The translations under genes and the position numbers were made by a program. The notes below the pieces were generated by a model. That model was not told the origin of the DNA and ran no database searches. It worked only from the letters and a program-made list of their open reading frames with translations. This document shows positions 34,348 to 44,717 of a stretch of DNA of 64,000 nucleotides, in pieces. This DNA comes from Mesorhizobium sp. B2-3-4 (lineage in GTDB: Bacteria > Pseudomonadota > Alphaproteobacteria > Rhizobiales > Rhizobiaceae): the NCBI RefSeq assembly GCF_006442315.1, contig NZ_VFVY01000007.1, forward strand, positions 186,001 to 250,000. The letters are read 5' to 3'. Each line of letters opens with the position of its first letter. Position 1 is the stretch's first letter.

Positions 34348-35997
34348 TCAAGCCTTGTCGCGTATCTGCGTCATCGTGCGGGTCGGCGTGATCGCTTCCG
34401 GGTCGAGCCGGATTTCGACGATCGCCGGCTTGCCGCTGGCCCGCGCGCGCTCGAAGGCGGGCGCGAAGTCGGAGGTTTTCTCCACCGTCTCGCCATGGCC
34501 GCCATAGGCCCGCGCGAGCGATGCGAAGTCGGGATTTTTCAGGTCCGTTCCGACGACGCGGCCTGGATATTCACGCTCCTGATGCATGCGGATGGTGCCG
34601 TAGATGCCGTTGTTTACGACGATGACGACGATCGGCAGGTCGTATTGCACGGCGGTGGCGAATTCCTGCCCGTTCATCAGAAAGCAGCCGTCGCCGGCAA
34701 AGGCGACCACGGTGCGGTCCGGATAAAGCGCCTTGGCGGCGACCGCCGCCGGCGTGCCGTAACCCATCGAGCCCGATGTCGGCGCGCCCTGCGTGGCAAA
34801 GCGGCGGAAGCGATGGAAGCGGTGCACCCAGGTGGCATAGTTGCCGGCGCCGTTGGTCAGGATGGCATCGTCGGGCAGTACCTTTTCCAGATAGTTCATG
34901 ATCGGCCCCATCTGGACCTCGCCGGGACCGGTTTCCGGGGGCGTCGACCAGTCGAGATAGGCAGCGTGCAACCTGGCTGTCTCGGCCGCCCATGGCGGCG
35001 TGCCGGCCGGTTTGCGCTTGGCAAAGGCCTCGACGAAGGCGGCGGTCGAGGCATTGATCGCCAGCGCCGGCCGGTAGACCCGGCCCAGTTCGCCGGCATC
35101 GGCATGGACATGCACCAGCGCCTGGTCGGGATAGGGGCTTTTCAGCAGCGTATAATCCGAGGAGGGCATCTCGCCCATGCGGCCTCCGATCAAAAGCACG
35201 ACGTCGGCCTGCTTGATCGCCGTCGCCAGCTTCGGATTGATGCCGATGCCGACATCGCCGGCATAGTTCGGATGCAGGTGGTCGAACAGCATCTGGCGGC
35301 GGAAGGAGCAGCCGACGGGAAGCGACCACGCCTCGGATATAGCGCGCATCCGCGCCACCGCGTCTTCGTTCCAGCGTGTGCCGCCGAGGATGACGACCGG
35401 TCGCTTGGCGCTGCCCAGCAGCATTTCCAGCGCGTCGAGTTCGGCTCCGCCGGGATAGGTCTCGACCGGCGTGTGCGGAAGTGCGTCAGGCGCCTCGACC
35501 TCGCTGGTCAGCATGTCCTCGGGCAGCGAGATGACCACCGGGCCGGGCCGGCCCGAGGTTGCGACCGCGAAAGCGCGGGTCACCAATTCGGGGATGCGCG
35601 AAGCATCGTCGATCTCGACCACCCATTTGGCGATGTCGCCGAAAAACCTGACGTAATCGACCTCCTGGAACGCCTCGCGCTGCTTGGCGTGGCTGGCGAC
35701 CTGGCCGATGAACAGGATCAGCGGAACGGAATCCTGCATGGCGATGTGGATGCCGGCCGAAGCGTTGGTGGCGCCGGGGCCGCGGGTGACGAAGCAGATG
35801 CCGGGCTTGCCGGTCAGCCGGCCCTGGCAGTCGGCCATCATGGCGGCACCGCCTTCCTGGCGGCAGACGATGGTGCGGATCGAGGAGTCGTGCAGCGCGT
35901 CGAGCACCGCGAGGTAGGATTCGCCCGGTACGCAGAACATGCGGTCGGTGCCGTTGGCTTCGAGGGCCTCGACGATCAGTTGTCCACCGGTCTTCAT
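34348..35997 (-). CDS. Thiamine-diphosphate enzyme, acetolactate-synthase-like
   Basis: This 549-residue three-domain ThDP enzyme has a catalytic Glu in CRQEGGAAMMADCQGRLTGKPG near residue 48, a central domain with VVILGGTRW and the ThDP/Mg motif GDGCFLMNGQEFATAVQYDLPIVVIVVNN near residue 430. It belongs to the IlvB-like superfamily but lacks obvious anabolic acetolactate-synthase context, and no small subunit is nearby. Its ATG overlaps the CoA-transferase stop by 4 bp, so the two act together; a decarboxylation of a 2-oxo acid or of an acyl-CoA such as oxalyl-CoA is possible, but typical oxalyl-CoA decarboxylase features are not evident. Confidence 0.88.
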   Translation of the reverse strand: MKTGGQLIVEALEANGTDRMFCVPGESYLAVLDALHDSSIRTIVCRQEGGAAMMADCQGRLTGKPGICFVTRGPGATNASAGIHIAMQDSVPLILFIGQVASHAKQREAFQEVDYVRFFGDIAKWVVEIDDASRIPELVTRAFAVATSGRPGPVVISLPEDMLTSEVEAPDALPHTPVETYPGGAELDALEMLLGSAKRPVVILGGTRWNEDAVARMRAISEAWSLPVGCSFRRQMLFDHLHPNYAGDVGIGINPKLATAIKQADVVLLIGGRMGEMPSSDYTLLKSPYPDQALVHVHADAGELGRVYRPALAINASTAAFVEAFAKRKPAGTPPWAAETARLHAAYLDWSTPPETGPGEVQMGPIMNYLEKVLPDDAILTNGAGNYATWVHRFHRFRRFATQGAPTSGSMGYGTPAAVAAKALYPDRTVVAFAGDGCFLMNGQEFATAVQYDLPIVVIVVNNGIYGTIRMHQEREYPGRVVGTDLKNPDFASLARAYGGHGETVEKTSDFAPAFERARASGKPAIVEIRLDPEAITPTRTMTQIRDKA

Positions 35998-37169
35998 TTC
36001 CCAGACTTCTCCAGTTCGGCGAGGATTTCGTCAGTGTGCTCGCCAAGACGCGGCGAGGGGCGTTCATAGGTAAGCGGTGTGCCCGACATCACCATCGGCG
36101 CGCGCACCGAGGGCAGGCGGTTGCCATGGCCGTCATCAAGATCGAGCCGCATGCCGCGGGCAATGGTCTGCGGGTCGTCGAACATCTGGCCGATCGTGTT
36201 GATCGGGCTTGCCGGCACGCTTGCCGCTTCGAGCTTCGCCAGCAACGGATCGCGATCCCTCCTCTTCAGCGCCTCGATGATGCGTGCGCGAAGTTCCACA
36301 CGGTTGGCGACCCGGGCCGGATTGGTAGCGAAATCGGCACTCACCGGCAGTTCGTCCAGCCCGACCGCGGCGCAGAATTTGGCGAACTGGCCGTCATTGC
36401 CGACCGCCAGGATGATGTGGCCGTCCCGGACCGGAAGCACTTCGTAAGGGGCAATGTTCATATGCGCATTGCCCATCTGCACCGGCGACCTGCCGGAAAC
36501 GAGATAGTTCAGGTTCTGGTTGCCGAGCGCCGAGATCTGGGTGTCGAACAGCGCCATGTCGATGTGCTGGCCTTCACCGGTCTGTCCGGCATGGCGAAGG
36601 GCAGCCTGGATGGCGATCACCGAATAGAGGCCGGTGAAGATGTCGGAAATGGCGACGCCGGCCTTCTGCGGTTCGCGGCCGGGCTCGCCGGTGATCGACA
36701 TCATGCCCGCCATGGCCTGGATGATGAAATCGTAGCCCGCGCGCGGTGCGTAAGGCCCGTCCTGGCCGAAGCCGGTGATGGAACAGTAAACCAGCCGTGG
36801 GTTGATCGCTTTCAGGCTCTGATAATCGAGCCCGTATTTCTTCAGGCCGCCGAGCTTGAAGTTCTCGATCAGCACATCCGCCGTCGCGACCAGCCGGCGC
36901 ACCGTCTCGGCGCCTTCCGGGGTCGAGAAGTCGATGGCGATCGACCGCTTGCCGCGGTTGCAGGAATGATAATAGGCGGCCGACAGGTTCTCGCCGTCAT
37001 GACCCATGACGAAGGGCGGACCCCATTTGCGGGTGTCGTCGCCGCCGTCGGGGCTCTCGACCTTGATGACATCGGCGCCGAGATCGGCAAGCAACTGCCC
37101 GGCCCAGGGCCCGGCAAGGATGCGGGCGAGTTCGACGACGCGGACGCCTTTCAGCGGGGGCTCAGCCAT
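35994..37169 (-). CDS. CaiB/BaiF family III CoA-transferase
   Basis: The 391-residue enzyme has the family opening GVRVVELARILAGPWAGQLLADLGADVIKVESP, then NRGKRSIAIDFSTPEG and the segment GYDFIIQAMAGMMSITGEP, where the catalytic Asp of this family is expected. It moves CoA between carboxylic acids through an aspartyl-CoA anhydride. It is the first gene of a two-gene operon with a ThDP enzyme, with a 4-bp overlap. A pairing like formyl-CoA transferase/oxalyl-CoA decarboxylase is the closest known parallel; the acid is unknown. Confidence 0.92.
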   Translation of the reverse strand: MAEPPLKGVRVVELARILAGPWAGQLLADLGADVIKVESPDGGDDTRKWGPPFVMGHDGENLSAAYYHSCNRGKRSIAIDFSTPEGAETVRRLVATADVLIENFKLGGLKKYGLDYQSLKAINPRLVYCSITGFGQDGPYAPRAGYDFIIQAMAGMMSITGEPGREPQKAGVAISDIFTGLYSVIAIQAALRHAGQTGEGQHIDMALFDTQISALGNQNLNYLVSGRSPVQMGNAHMNIAPYEVLPVRDGHIILAVGNDGQFAKFCAAVGLDELPVSADFATNPARVANRVELRARIIEALKRRDRDPLLAKLEAASVPASPINTIGQMFDDPQTIARGMRLDLDDGHGNRLPSVRAPMVMSGTPLTYERPSPRLGEHTDEILAELEKSGK

Positions 37170-37268
37170 AAATCACCGTGGTTGCCGCAATCACGCCGAT
37201 TGCCGCGAAGGGAGAGCCTCTATCAAGCCCGGCAGCGGCTGTCACGGTCCTTGCAATGGGCCAACCCG

Positions 37269-38201
37269 TCACGCTCTCAAGACATTGTCCGCCCAAGCGA
37301 CGAAATCGTCCATGATGGTGTCGCGGTTCACCTCGTTCAGGCTTTCATGGCGGGTGCCGGCGTAAACCTTTGAAACCAGATTCGAAAAGCCCATCCTGCG
37401 CATGCGATTGGCGAGGTGGCCGATGCCCTTGCCGTAATCCGAGGCGGGGTCCTTCTCGCCGCCGACGACGGCGACGGGGAGGTCGCGGCGGACACCGGCA
37501 AAGCCCGCATCCTTGCCGCCGTTCAGCGCCATGGCGACGACATCGCGCCACATCGAGATCGAGGCATCCCAGCCGCAGAGCGGATCGGCGATGTATTTCG
37601 CCACCTCGGCCTCGTCGCGCGACAGCCAGTCGAACAAAGTGCGATGGTTGGGCACCGCCTTGCCCCAGGCCTGGAAGGTGAGTTTCGGCAGCAGGCGCGA
37701 CGGGACGTCGGAGCCGAGCCGCATCCGTTCCCAGGCAAGGACACCGAGCGCCACCTGGCCGAGCAGGCCCTGCGAGAAATTGCCGTTCCAGATCGCGGCG
37801 GCATGAATGCGTCCGGAATGGCTCAGCAGGTAATTGAGCGCCACGGAAGCGCCCATGGAATGGCCGAAAAGGATCACCGGCAGGTCAGGCTGCTCGCGGG
37901 CGATGAGATCGTGGACGGCATCGACATCGGCGATGACCTTGGCAGGGCCGCTTTCCCGCGCAAACCGGCCGAGCGGCGCATCGGGCGCCTTGGTCGCGCC
38001 GTGACCACGATGGTCATGGACATAGGTGTGAAACCCGTGCATGGCGAGGAAATCGGCGAAACGGGCATAGCGGGCGGCATGTTCGGCCAGTCCGTGATTG
38101 ATCTGGATCACCGCGCGCGGACGGCTATCGGCCTGCCTGACGAACAGATTGAGGTCGGCGCCGGTCTGCGAGCTGACCATGCGCTGCTGGCTGAATGGCA
38201 T
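37269..38201 (-). CDS. Alpha/beta hydrolase, lysophospholipase/monoacylglycerol-lipase type
   Basis: The 310-residue Hydrolase_4-type protein has INHGLAEHAARYARFADFLAMHGFHTYVHDHRGHG (oxyanion and early strands), nucleophile GHSMGAS, acid Asp in VVGGEKDPASD and His in AGTRHESLNE: the triad is complete. Such enzymes hydrolyse lysophospholipids or monoacylglycerols in the cytoplasm. There is no signal peptide. I chose the ATG at 38201 (GGGGGAG upstream); the longer reading has no family similarity. It is divergent from the RNase T2 gene. Confidence 0.9.
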   Translation of the reverse strand: MPFSQQRMVSSQTGADLNLFVRQADSRPRAVIQINHGLAEHAARYARFADFLAMHGFHTYVHDHRGHGATKAPDAPLGRFARESGPAKVIADVDAVHDLIAREQPDLPVILFGHSMGASVALNYLLSHSGRIHAAAIWNGNFSQGLLGQVALGVLAWERMRLGSDVPSRLLPKLTFQAWGKAVPNHRTLFDWLSRDEAEVAKYIADPLCGWDASISMWRDVVAMALNGGKDAGFAGVRRDLPVAVVGGEKDPASDYGKGIGHLANRMRRMGFSNLVSKVYAGTRHESLNEVNRDTIMDDFVAWADNVLRA

Positions 38202-38391
38202 GCCGGCCGGTCTCCCCCTTGGTGCGCCTTCGTGGCGTTTGCCCTGTGTGCGCCGTCGCCGGATTTGGGTCAATCCAGCCGGCCGACCTTTCCGCGACGA
38301 TCTTTCTTGCCACGGACCTGCAAAATATCGCAATTCTGACATGGAAACAGCTTCAGTCTGTTGCCCACTTTCTTCCAGCCGGGGATTCTGC

Positions 38392-39399
38392 ATGCGCATT
38401 GGGGTTGTTTTCGGATTGGCCTTGCTGGCGGCATCGTTGGCTGGTGCCGCGCAGGCCGACGTCAAGATGAGCGGCACCTTCGTGGCCGACGCCTCCTGTC
38501 CGGCAACGCAGGCGATCAAGAACGGCAAGAACCCCGGCAATGTCTCGACCGATGCCGGACAGAGCTACCAGCTAGTCGCCGGCAACAAGGACACGCCGAC
38601 CCATTACCTCATCCTTGTGCCGGGCGCCGATCCCGAGCGCCGCTGGGTGAAGGTGAGCTGCGGCCATCTCTCGGGCAGCAGCGCCGCGGCCGTGCCGGCG
38701 GCACCGGGCGGGCAAGGCAAGCCGGCGGCTTCGGGAAAACCCGAATATGTCTTCGCCCTGAGCTGGCAGCCGGCCTTCTGCGAGACCAAGTCGAACAAGA
38801 CCGAATGCAAGGCGCAGAACCCGAACGAATTCGATGCCACCAATTTCACGCTGCACGGCCTGTGGCCGCAGCCGAACGGCAATTTCTATTGCCAGGCTTC
38901 GGCCAGCGACAAGGCAAACGACAATCCGGCCCACTGGCAGGATCTGCCGCCGGTCAATCTCGACGCCGATACCCGCGCCGAGCTCGACAAGGTGATGCCG
39001 GGCACGGCCTCGAAGCTGGAACGGCATGAGTGGATCAAGCACGGCACCTGCTACGGCAAGAGCCAGCAGGAGTATTTTTCCGACGCGCTGCACTTGATGC
39101 GCGAGGTGAACGCTTCGCCGGTGCGCGACCTCTTTGCCAAGAATATCGGCGGCAAGCTGACGGCGGACCAGATCCGCGGCGCCTTCGACCAGGCCTTTGG
39201 CGCCGGGGCGGGGGACAGGGTACGGGTGTCCTGTCTCATCGATCCGTCGAGCGGCCGGCGGCTGATCGGCGAACTGACGCTCGGCCTTGCCGGGCCGATC
39301 GGCCCGAACAGTTCGCTCAAGGACCTGCTGCTGGCCTCGGTGCCGACCAACAAGGCGGGTTGCCCGACCGGCACGGTCGACGCGATCGGGTTCCAGTAA
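38392..39399 (+). CDS. Secreted ribonuclease T2 with an N-terminal extra domain
   Basis: The 335-residue protein has a Sec signal (MRIGVVFGLALLAASLAGAAQA). Residues about 24-105 form a small extra domain with two Cys residues (SCPATQAIKNGKNPGN and KVSCGHL), then a Pro/Ala linker, then RNase T2. The two catalytic blocks are intact: FTLHGLWPQ (CAS I) and RHEWIKHGTCYG (CAS II), each with its His. T2 enzymes cut RNA without strong base preference through 2',3'-cyclic phosphates and act outside the cytoplasm, often to salvage nucleotides and phosphate. GGGGA precedes the ATG. Confidence 0.93.
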   Translation: MRIGVVFGLALLAASLAGAAQADVKMSGTFVADASCPATQAIKNGKNPGNVSTDAGQSYQLVAGNKDTPTHYLILVPGADPERRWVKVSCGHLSGSSAAAVPAAPGGQGKPAASGKPEYVFALSWQPAFCETKSNKTECKAQNPNEFDATNFTLHGLWPQPNGNFYCQASASDKANDNPAHWQDLPPVNLDADTRAELDKVMPGTASKLERHEWIKHGTCYGKSQQEYFSDALHLMREVNASPVRDLFAKNIGGKLTADQIRGAFDQAFGAGAGDRVRVSCLIDPSSGRRLIGELTLGLAGPIGPNSSLKDLLLASVPTNKAGCPTGTVDAIGFQ

Positions 39400-39484
39400 C
39401 ACAAGAGACGGATCCGGCAGCCGGGCTTTCGCTTGTCGCGGCTGGTGGTATGTTTGCATGGCGGTTCATTCAGCGGGGGTTGCA

Positions 39485-40096
39485 ATGAGTGGCATGACGA
39501 GCGGCGCGCTGGCGCGGCTGGCCTTCTGGGCCAAGGGCATGGTTCTGATCAACGATGCCCGCATGGAATGGCCGGGTTTTTCCTACAGCGAGCCCGAATG
39601 GGCGCGGATGCGCGCATTGTCCGCGCCGATCGGCGCCGGCACCTATCAGCTCTTCACGATCGTCAACGCGGCGATCTTCATCGCCATCGCAGCGCTTGGC
39701 ATTTTCGGCGTCTTCCTGCCGCTGGCGACGCTGCTGTTTCCCGTGCCGGCCGAGACCAGCGCGCTGAAGTTCTCGATGCTTTTAGCTGCCTGCGCTTTCC
39801 TGATCATCGGGCTCGGCCTGCCGATCTCGATGCGCCTTTCGGCCATGCTCGTCGGCGGCAAGAGGGTGCGCGAGGCGCTGGTTCCGGCGGCAGGCGACGA
39901 GGCGCTGGCTTCAAAAGTGTCCTGGCAGATCAACCGCATCATGCTGATCATGTGCGGTCTGCTGGTGCCTGGCATCCTGCTGTTCATCGCTTATGACATC
40001 GAGGCCGGGCCGATTATCACGGCGCTGAAATGGCTGGCGGTCGCGCTGATGACGGTCTCGACGCTGACAGGCATTGCGCGGCAGAGGAAGTCGTAG
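39485..40096 (+). CDS. Membrane protein of unknown function
   Basis: The 203-residue protein has four predicted transmembrane helices: LFTIVNAAIFIAIAALGIFG, a second around VFLPLATLLFPV, LLAACAFLIIGLGLPISM and IMLIMCGLLVPGILLFIAY, with a last hydrophobic stretch at the end. The cytoplasmic N-terminus has AKGMVLINDARMEWPGFSYSEPEWARMR. I do not recognise a family. It follows RNase T2 by 85 bp on the same strand and could be co-transcribed. GGGGG precedes the ATG. The neighbouring GGDEF gene is convergent. Confidence 0.78.
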   Translation: MSGMTSGALARLAFWAKGMVLINDARMEWPGFSYSEPEWARMRALSAPIGAGTYQLFTIVNAAIFIAIAALGIFGVFLPLATLLFPVPAETSALKFSMLLAACAFLIIGLGLPISMRLSAMLVGGKRVREALVPAAGDEALASKVSWQINRIMLIMCGLLVPGILLFIAYDIEAGPIITALKWLAVALMTVSTLTGIARQRKS

Positions 40097-40103
40097 CGAA
40101 AAG

Positions 40104-41390
40104 CTAGATCTGCACGGATCTGGTCCAGGCGATCGCGGCATCGGCCTCAGGGCCTCCAGGTTCGCCGACGACGCGGTCGCGTCCGGTGGATTTTGCCTTG
40201 TAAAGGCGTTGGTCGGCGAGCGCGAAGAGGTCGGCCAGGCACTGCGTCGTTTCGCTGACGGTGGAAACCCCCGCGCTGACGGACAGTTCGAACCGGCTGG
40301 TGGCCGCCGATGCCTTGACCGCGGTGCGGATGCTTTCGCCAAACAGCCTGGCGACGGAATGCGGACGCGAACTCAGAATGGCGAATTCCTCGCCGCCGAT
40401 CCGGAACACCTGGTCCTCGGCACTTGCTGCCTCGCAAAGCACGGTCGCGACCGCTTTCAGCACCTTGTCGCCCTCGGCATGGCCGAAACGGTCGTTGATC
40501 GACTTGAAGTGGTCGACATCGACGATGATCAGGCTGAGCGGCCTCGCCGTGCGCAGGCTGGACTGGACGGCGGCTTCGCCATCGGCGTCGAAGCGTCCGC
40601 GGTGCAAGAGGCCGGTCAGGCCGTCGCGGCCGACATGTTCGACCAGCGCTTCATAGCGTTCGCGGTAGGTCAGGGTCTCGAAAATGTCGGTCAGGCCGCG
40701 CGGCACCTGGATGTCGCGGACCTCGAACCATCTGAGATAGGCGACCAGCATGGCGCTGAAAGTCAGCGCCGCCGCCATCTTGGCGAACCAGCCGCCGAAG
40801 AAGACGGCGATCGGCGCGCCGGCGACGAAATGCAGCGCGGTGAAGAAGCCCGCCTGATCGAAGGTGAGCACGCAGGCGACGCAGATCAGGATGCGCGCGA
40901 ACTGTGCCTTGCGTAGATAACGTCCGAGCTTTTCGTAGAGCAGGATGATCAGGATGGCGTCGACGAACAGCAGCGTCGTGCCCCACACCATCAGCCAGCC
41001 CATCTCGTCGATGAAGCCGATGTCGGGCATTTTGCCGTCGGGCAGGGGCGCGATGGCATGCATGCGCAGCAACAGCCCCAGACCGATCATCAGCGCATTG
41101 CCAAGCAGCAGGCCATAGATCGGCTGGCGCACGGTTGCGGCGTCTTCCTTTATGTAGAGCAGGAGCAGCATCACCAGCTTACCGGAAAACAGCACCGCCG
41201 AACCCGGCGAGACCATGCCGAACGGCAAGGCGACGTAAAAGACGCTGGCGAGATAGGTTTCCAGAAAATGCATGGCGCCAAGCGCGCAGACGAAGACGCC
41301 GAGGCCGATGCGCTTGCGGAAGCGGAAAAGCGCCACCATGACGGTGAAGTAGACGACCGCTTCGGCGAGGAGCAGGAAACTGTTCAACAC
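40104..41390 (-). CDS. Membrane diguanylate cyclase (GGDEF)
   Basis: About 428 residues: the N-terminal half has seven or so hydrophobic helices (from NSFLLLAEAVVYFTVMVALF to AALTFSAMLVAYLRWF), like a membrane sensor domain; the C-terminal GGDEF domain opens DGLTGLLHRGRFD, has VDVDHFKSINDRFGHAEGDKVLK, and the active-site loop is GGEEF near residue 331. It should make cyclic di-GMP from two GTP. No EAL domain is present. The start is uncertain: the GTG at 41390 fits the first helix, and a longer reading from 41468 exists, but neither has a good ribosome site. Confidence 0.88.
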   Translation of the reverse strand: MLNSFLLLAEAVVYFTVMVALFRFRKRIGLGVFVCALGAMHFLETYLASVFYVALPFGMVSPGSAVLFSGKLVMLLLLYIKEDAATVRQPIYGLLLGNALMIGLGLLLRMHAIAPLPDGKMPDIGFIDEMGWLMVWGTTLLFVDAILIILLYEKLGRYLRKAQFARILICVACVLTFDQAGFFTALHFVAGAPIAVFFGGWFAKMAAALTFSAMLVAYLRWFEVRDIQVPRGLTDIFETLTYRERYEALVEHVGRDGLTGLLHRGRFDADGEAAVQSSLRTARPLSLIIVDVDHFKSINDRFGHAEGDKVLKAVATVLCEAASAEDQVFRIGGEEFAILSSRPHSVARLFGESIRTAVKASAATSRFELSVSAGVSTVSETTQCLADLFALADQRLYKAKSTGRDRVVGEPGGPEADAAIAWTRSVQI

Positions 41391-41650
41391 TGCCGTCGAT
41401 CCGTTCTCTCTCGCGCCAGAAACCGCGGCAAGCCGGCGATTCCACCCCGATCCTGTTTTGACGCCCAACGGTTAACCAGAGATTTCGAGGCGCGTGGCTG
41501 TCGGTGGAAAACTTCAGGGGACGCGCGCACATATGCGTGTGGCCGGCCCGATCCGGCAAAAGCGATTGCCGTTCGCCGCCGCATCGCCTACATAGCGGCC
41601 AACCTCCATTCAATTCGGCACATCCAGTCAGTTTTTCAGGGAAAGCGCGC

Positions 41651-43300
<1,650 letters not shown>

Positions 43301-43346
43301 GGGTTGATTGGGCGGCGAATTTCTCTGGGATACGAGGAGAGCTCGA

Positions 43347-44117
43347 ATGGCTGACTGGTCCGCCGCCCAATATCTGAAGTTCGAAGACGAGCGCACGCGG
43401 CCCGCGCGTGATCTGGTCGCGCAGGTGCCGGTCGATTTTCCGCGCCGCGTCGTCGACATAGGCTGCGGGCCGGGCAATTCGACGGAACTCCTGGTCGAGC
43501 GCTGGCCGGACGCGCAGGTGAGCGGCTTCGACACCTCGCCCGACATGATCGAGAAGGCGAGGGCGCGGCTTCCCAATGTCACCTTCGATCTGGCTGATGC
43601 CTCCCAATGGCAGCCCGAGAAGCCGGTCGACGTCATCTTCGCCAATGCGGTCTTCCAGTGGCTGCCCGACCATCCGGCCGTGTTCCAGCGGCTGATGGGG
43701 TTGCTGGCGCCGGGCGGCGCGCTCGCCGTCCAGATGCCCGACAATATGGGCGAGGATTCGCACCGGCTGATGCGCGAAACGGCGGCGGAAGTGCCTTTTG
43801 CGGCAAAGATAAAGGGGGCGGCGCGCGCGCCGCTGCCGCCGGTATCGTTCTACTATGACCTGTTATCGCCGCTCTCGGATCGGCTCGACATCTGGCATAC
43901 CGTCTACAACCACCCGCTCGCCAATGCCGAGGCGATCGTCGAGTGGGTCAAGTCGACCGGGCTGAAGCCGTTCCTCGATCCGCTGGAAGCCGACGAGCGC
44001 GAGGTTTTCCTGGGCAGCTACACAGCCAAGATCGCCAAGGCCTATCCGAAGACGGCCAATGGCAAGGTGCTGCTGCGCTTTCCGCGTCTCTTCATCGTCG
44101 CCAAGCGGGCCGGCTAG
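43347..44117 (+). CDS. tam: Trans-aconitate 2-methyltransferase
   Basis: This 256-residue SAM-dependent enzyme follows the Tam pattern throughout: [20 protein letters not shown] at the start, [15 protein letters not shown] (SAM motif I), [17 protein letters not shown] and [19 protein letters not shown]. Tam methylates trans-aconitate, which would otherwise inhibit aconitase. GAGGAGAG precedes the ATG. It lies 46 bp after ettA on the same strand, possibly co-transcribed. Confidence 0.93.
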   Translation: MADWSAAQYLKFEDERTRPARDLVAQVPVDFPRRVVDIGCGPGNSTELLVERWPDAQVSGFDTSPDMIEKARARLPNVTFDLADASQWQPEKPVDVIFANAVFQWLPDHPAVFQRLMGLLAPGGALAVQMPDNMGEDSHRLMRETAAEVPFAAKIKGAARAPLPPVSFYYDLLSPLSDRLDIWHTVYNHPLANAEAIVEWVKSTGLKPFLDPLEADEREVFLGSYTAKIAKAYPKTANGKVLLRFPRLFIVAKRAG

Positions 44118-44227
44118 ACTTGGACCGCGCCGTCGCCGGGGCTTTGCCGCGACCGCTTGACCCGCTTTCGCCGCCATGCGCAATTCATCATGCAGGCTCA
44201 TGATGGCCCGCGTGGCAGGGGGGATGA

Positions 44228-44566
44228 ATGACGATGTTGAGAAAACTGCTTTATGGGTGTGGCGTGTGCGCGACGGCACTTCTGGCCTTCTCGGTCTCGG
44301 CCGAGGCCAAGCGGGCCCGCTGCTTCACCACGGATGACGGGTATTTCGCCTGCACCTACAGGGCGATCGACGATGCCGGCAGCTTCCGCATCTCGGCACC
44401 GGGCTATCCCGCCTATGTGCTGGAGATCGACGGACCGGGCTTCGCCTATGGCTATGTCAATCTCGGGCGGCGCAACGTGCCGCTGCCGGGGCAATTCGTG
44501 CGCAGCCGCGACGACGGCGCATGCTGGAACAACCCGCAGACGAACACCAAGCTGTGCGCCTGGTGA
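44228..44566 (+). CDS. Small secreted hypothetical protein
   Basis: The 112-residue protein has a Sec signal (MLRKLLYGCGVCATALLAFSVSAEA). The mature part is 80-odd residues with four Cys (RARCFTT, FACTYR, GACWNN, KLCAW), enough for two disulfides, and many Tyr/Gly residues. I recognise no domain. AGGGGGG precedes the ATG. It is followed by a hairpin and a short tandem repeat, and is transcribed on its own. Confidence 0.72.
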   Translation: MTMLRKLLYGCGVCATALLAFSVSAEAKRARCFTTDDGYFACTYRAIDDAGSFRISAPGYPAYVLEIDGPGFAYGYVNLGRRNVPLPGQFVRSRDDGACWNNPQTNTKLCAW

Positions 44567-44571
44567 AGCCT

Positions 44572-44589
44572 GTTTGGGCTGGCCCAAAC
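44572..44589 (+). terminator. Hairpin after the small secreted gene
   Basis: GTTTGGGC and GCCCAAAC form an 8-bp stem over a 2-nt loop, 5 bp after the stop. It is followed by CTTTGG rather than a clean T-run. The tight loop (2 nt) means the inner pair may open. Confidence 0.5.
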
Positions 44590-44640
44590 CTTTGGTTTAA
44601 GCCGGCCTAAACCTTTGGCTTAAGCCGGCATAAACCGGCC
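44586..44640. repeat. 23-bp tandem repeat
   Basis: AAACCTTTGG(T/C)TTAAGCCGGC(C/A)T is repeated at 44586 and 44609, with a third partial copy starting at 44632 (AAACCGGCC). The period is 23 bp. The right arm of the adjacent hairpin overlaps the first copy by a few bases. Confidence 0.75.
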
Positions 44641-44717
44641 GATGAGAAAAGTGTTGCGCCGGAGCGTTCCGGCGCCCACATGAAGCCGCAGCGCCAGCGG
44701 ATGGGACGGACTGAAAC

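Noticed and set aside
34348-35997. Oxalyl-CoA decarboxylase
   Set aside because: The neighbouring CoA-transferase suggests it, but the N-terminal and ThDP-region sequence looks like the IlvB-like group, not the oxc group.
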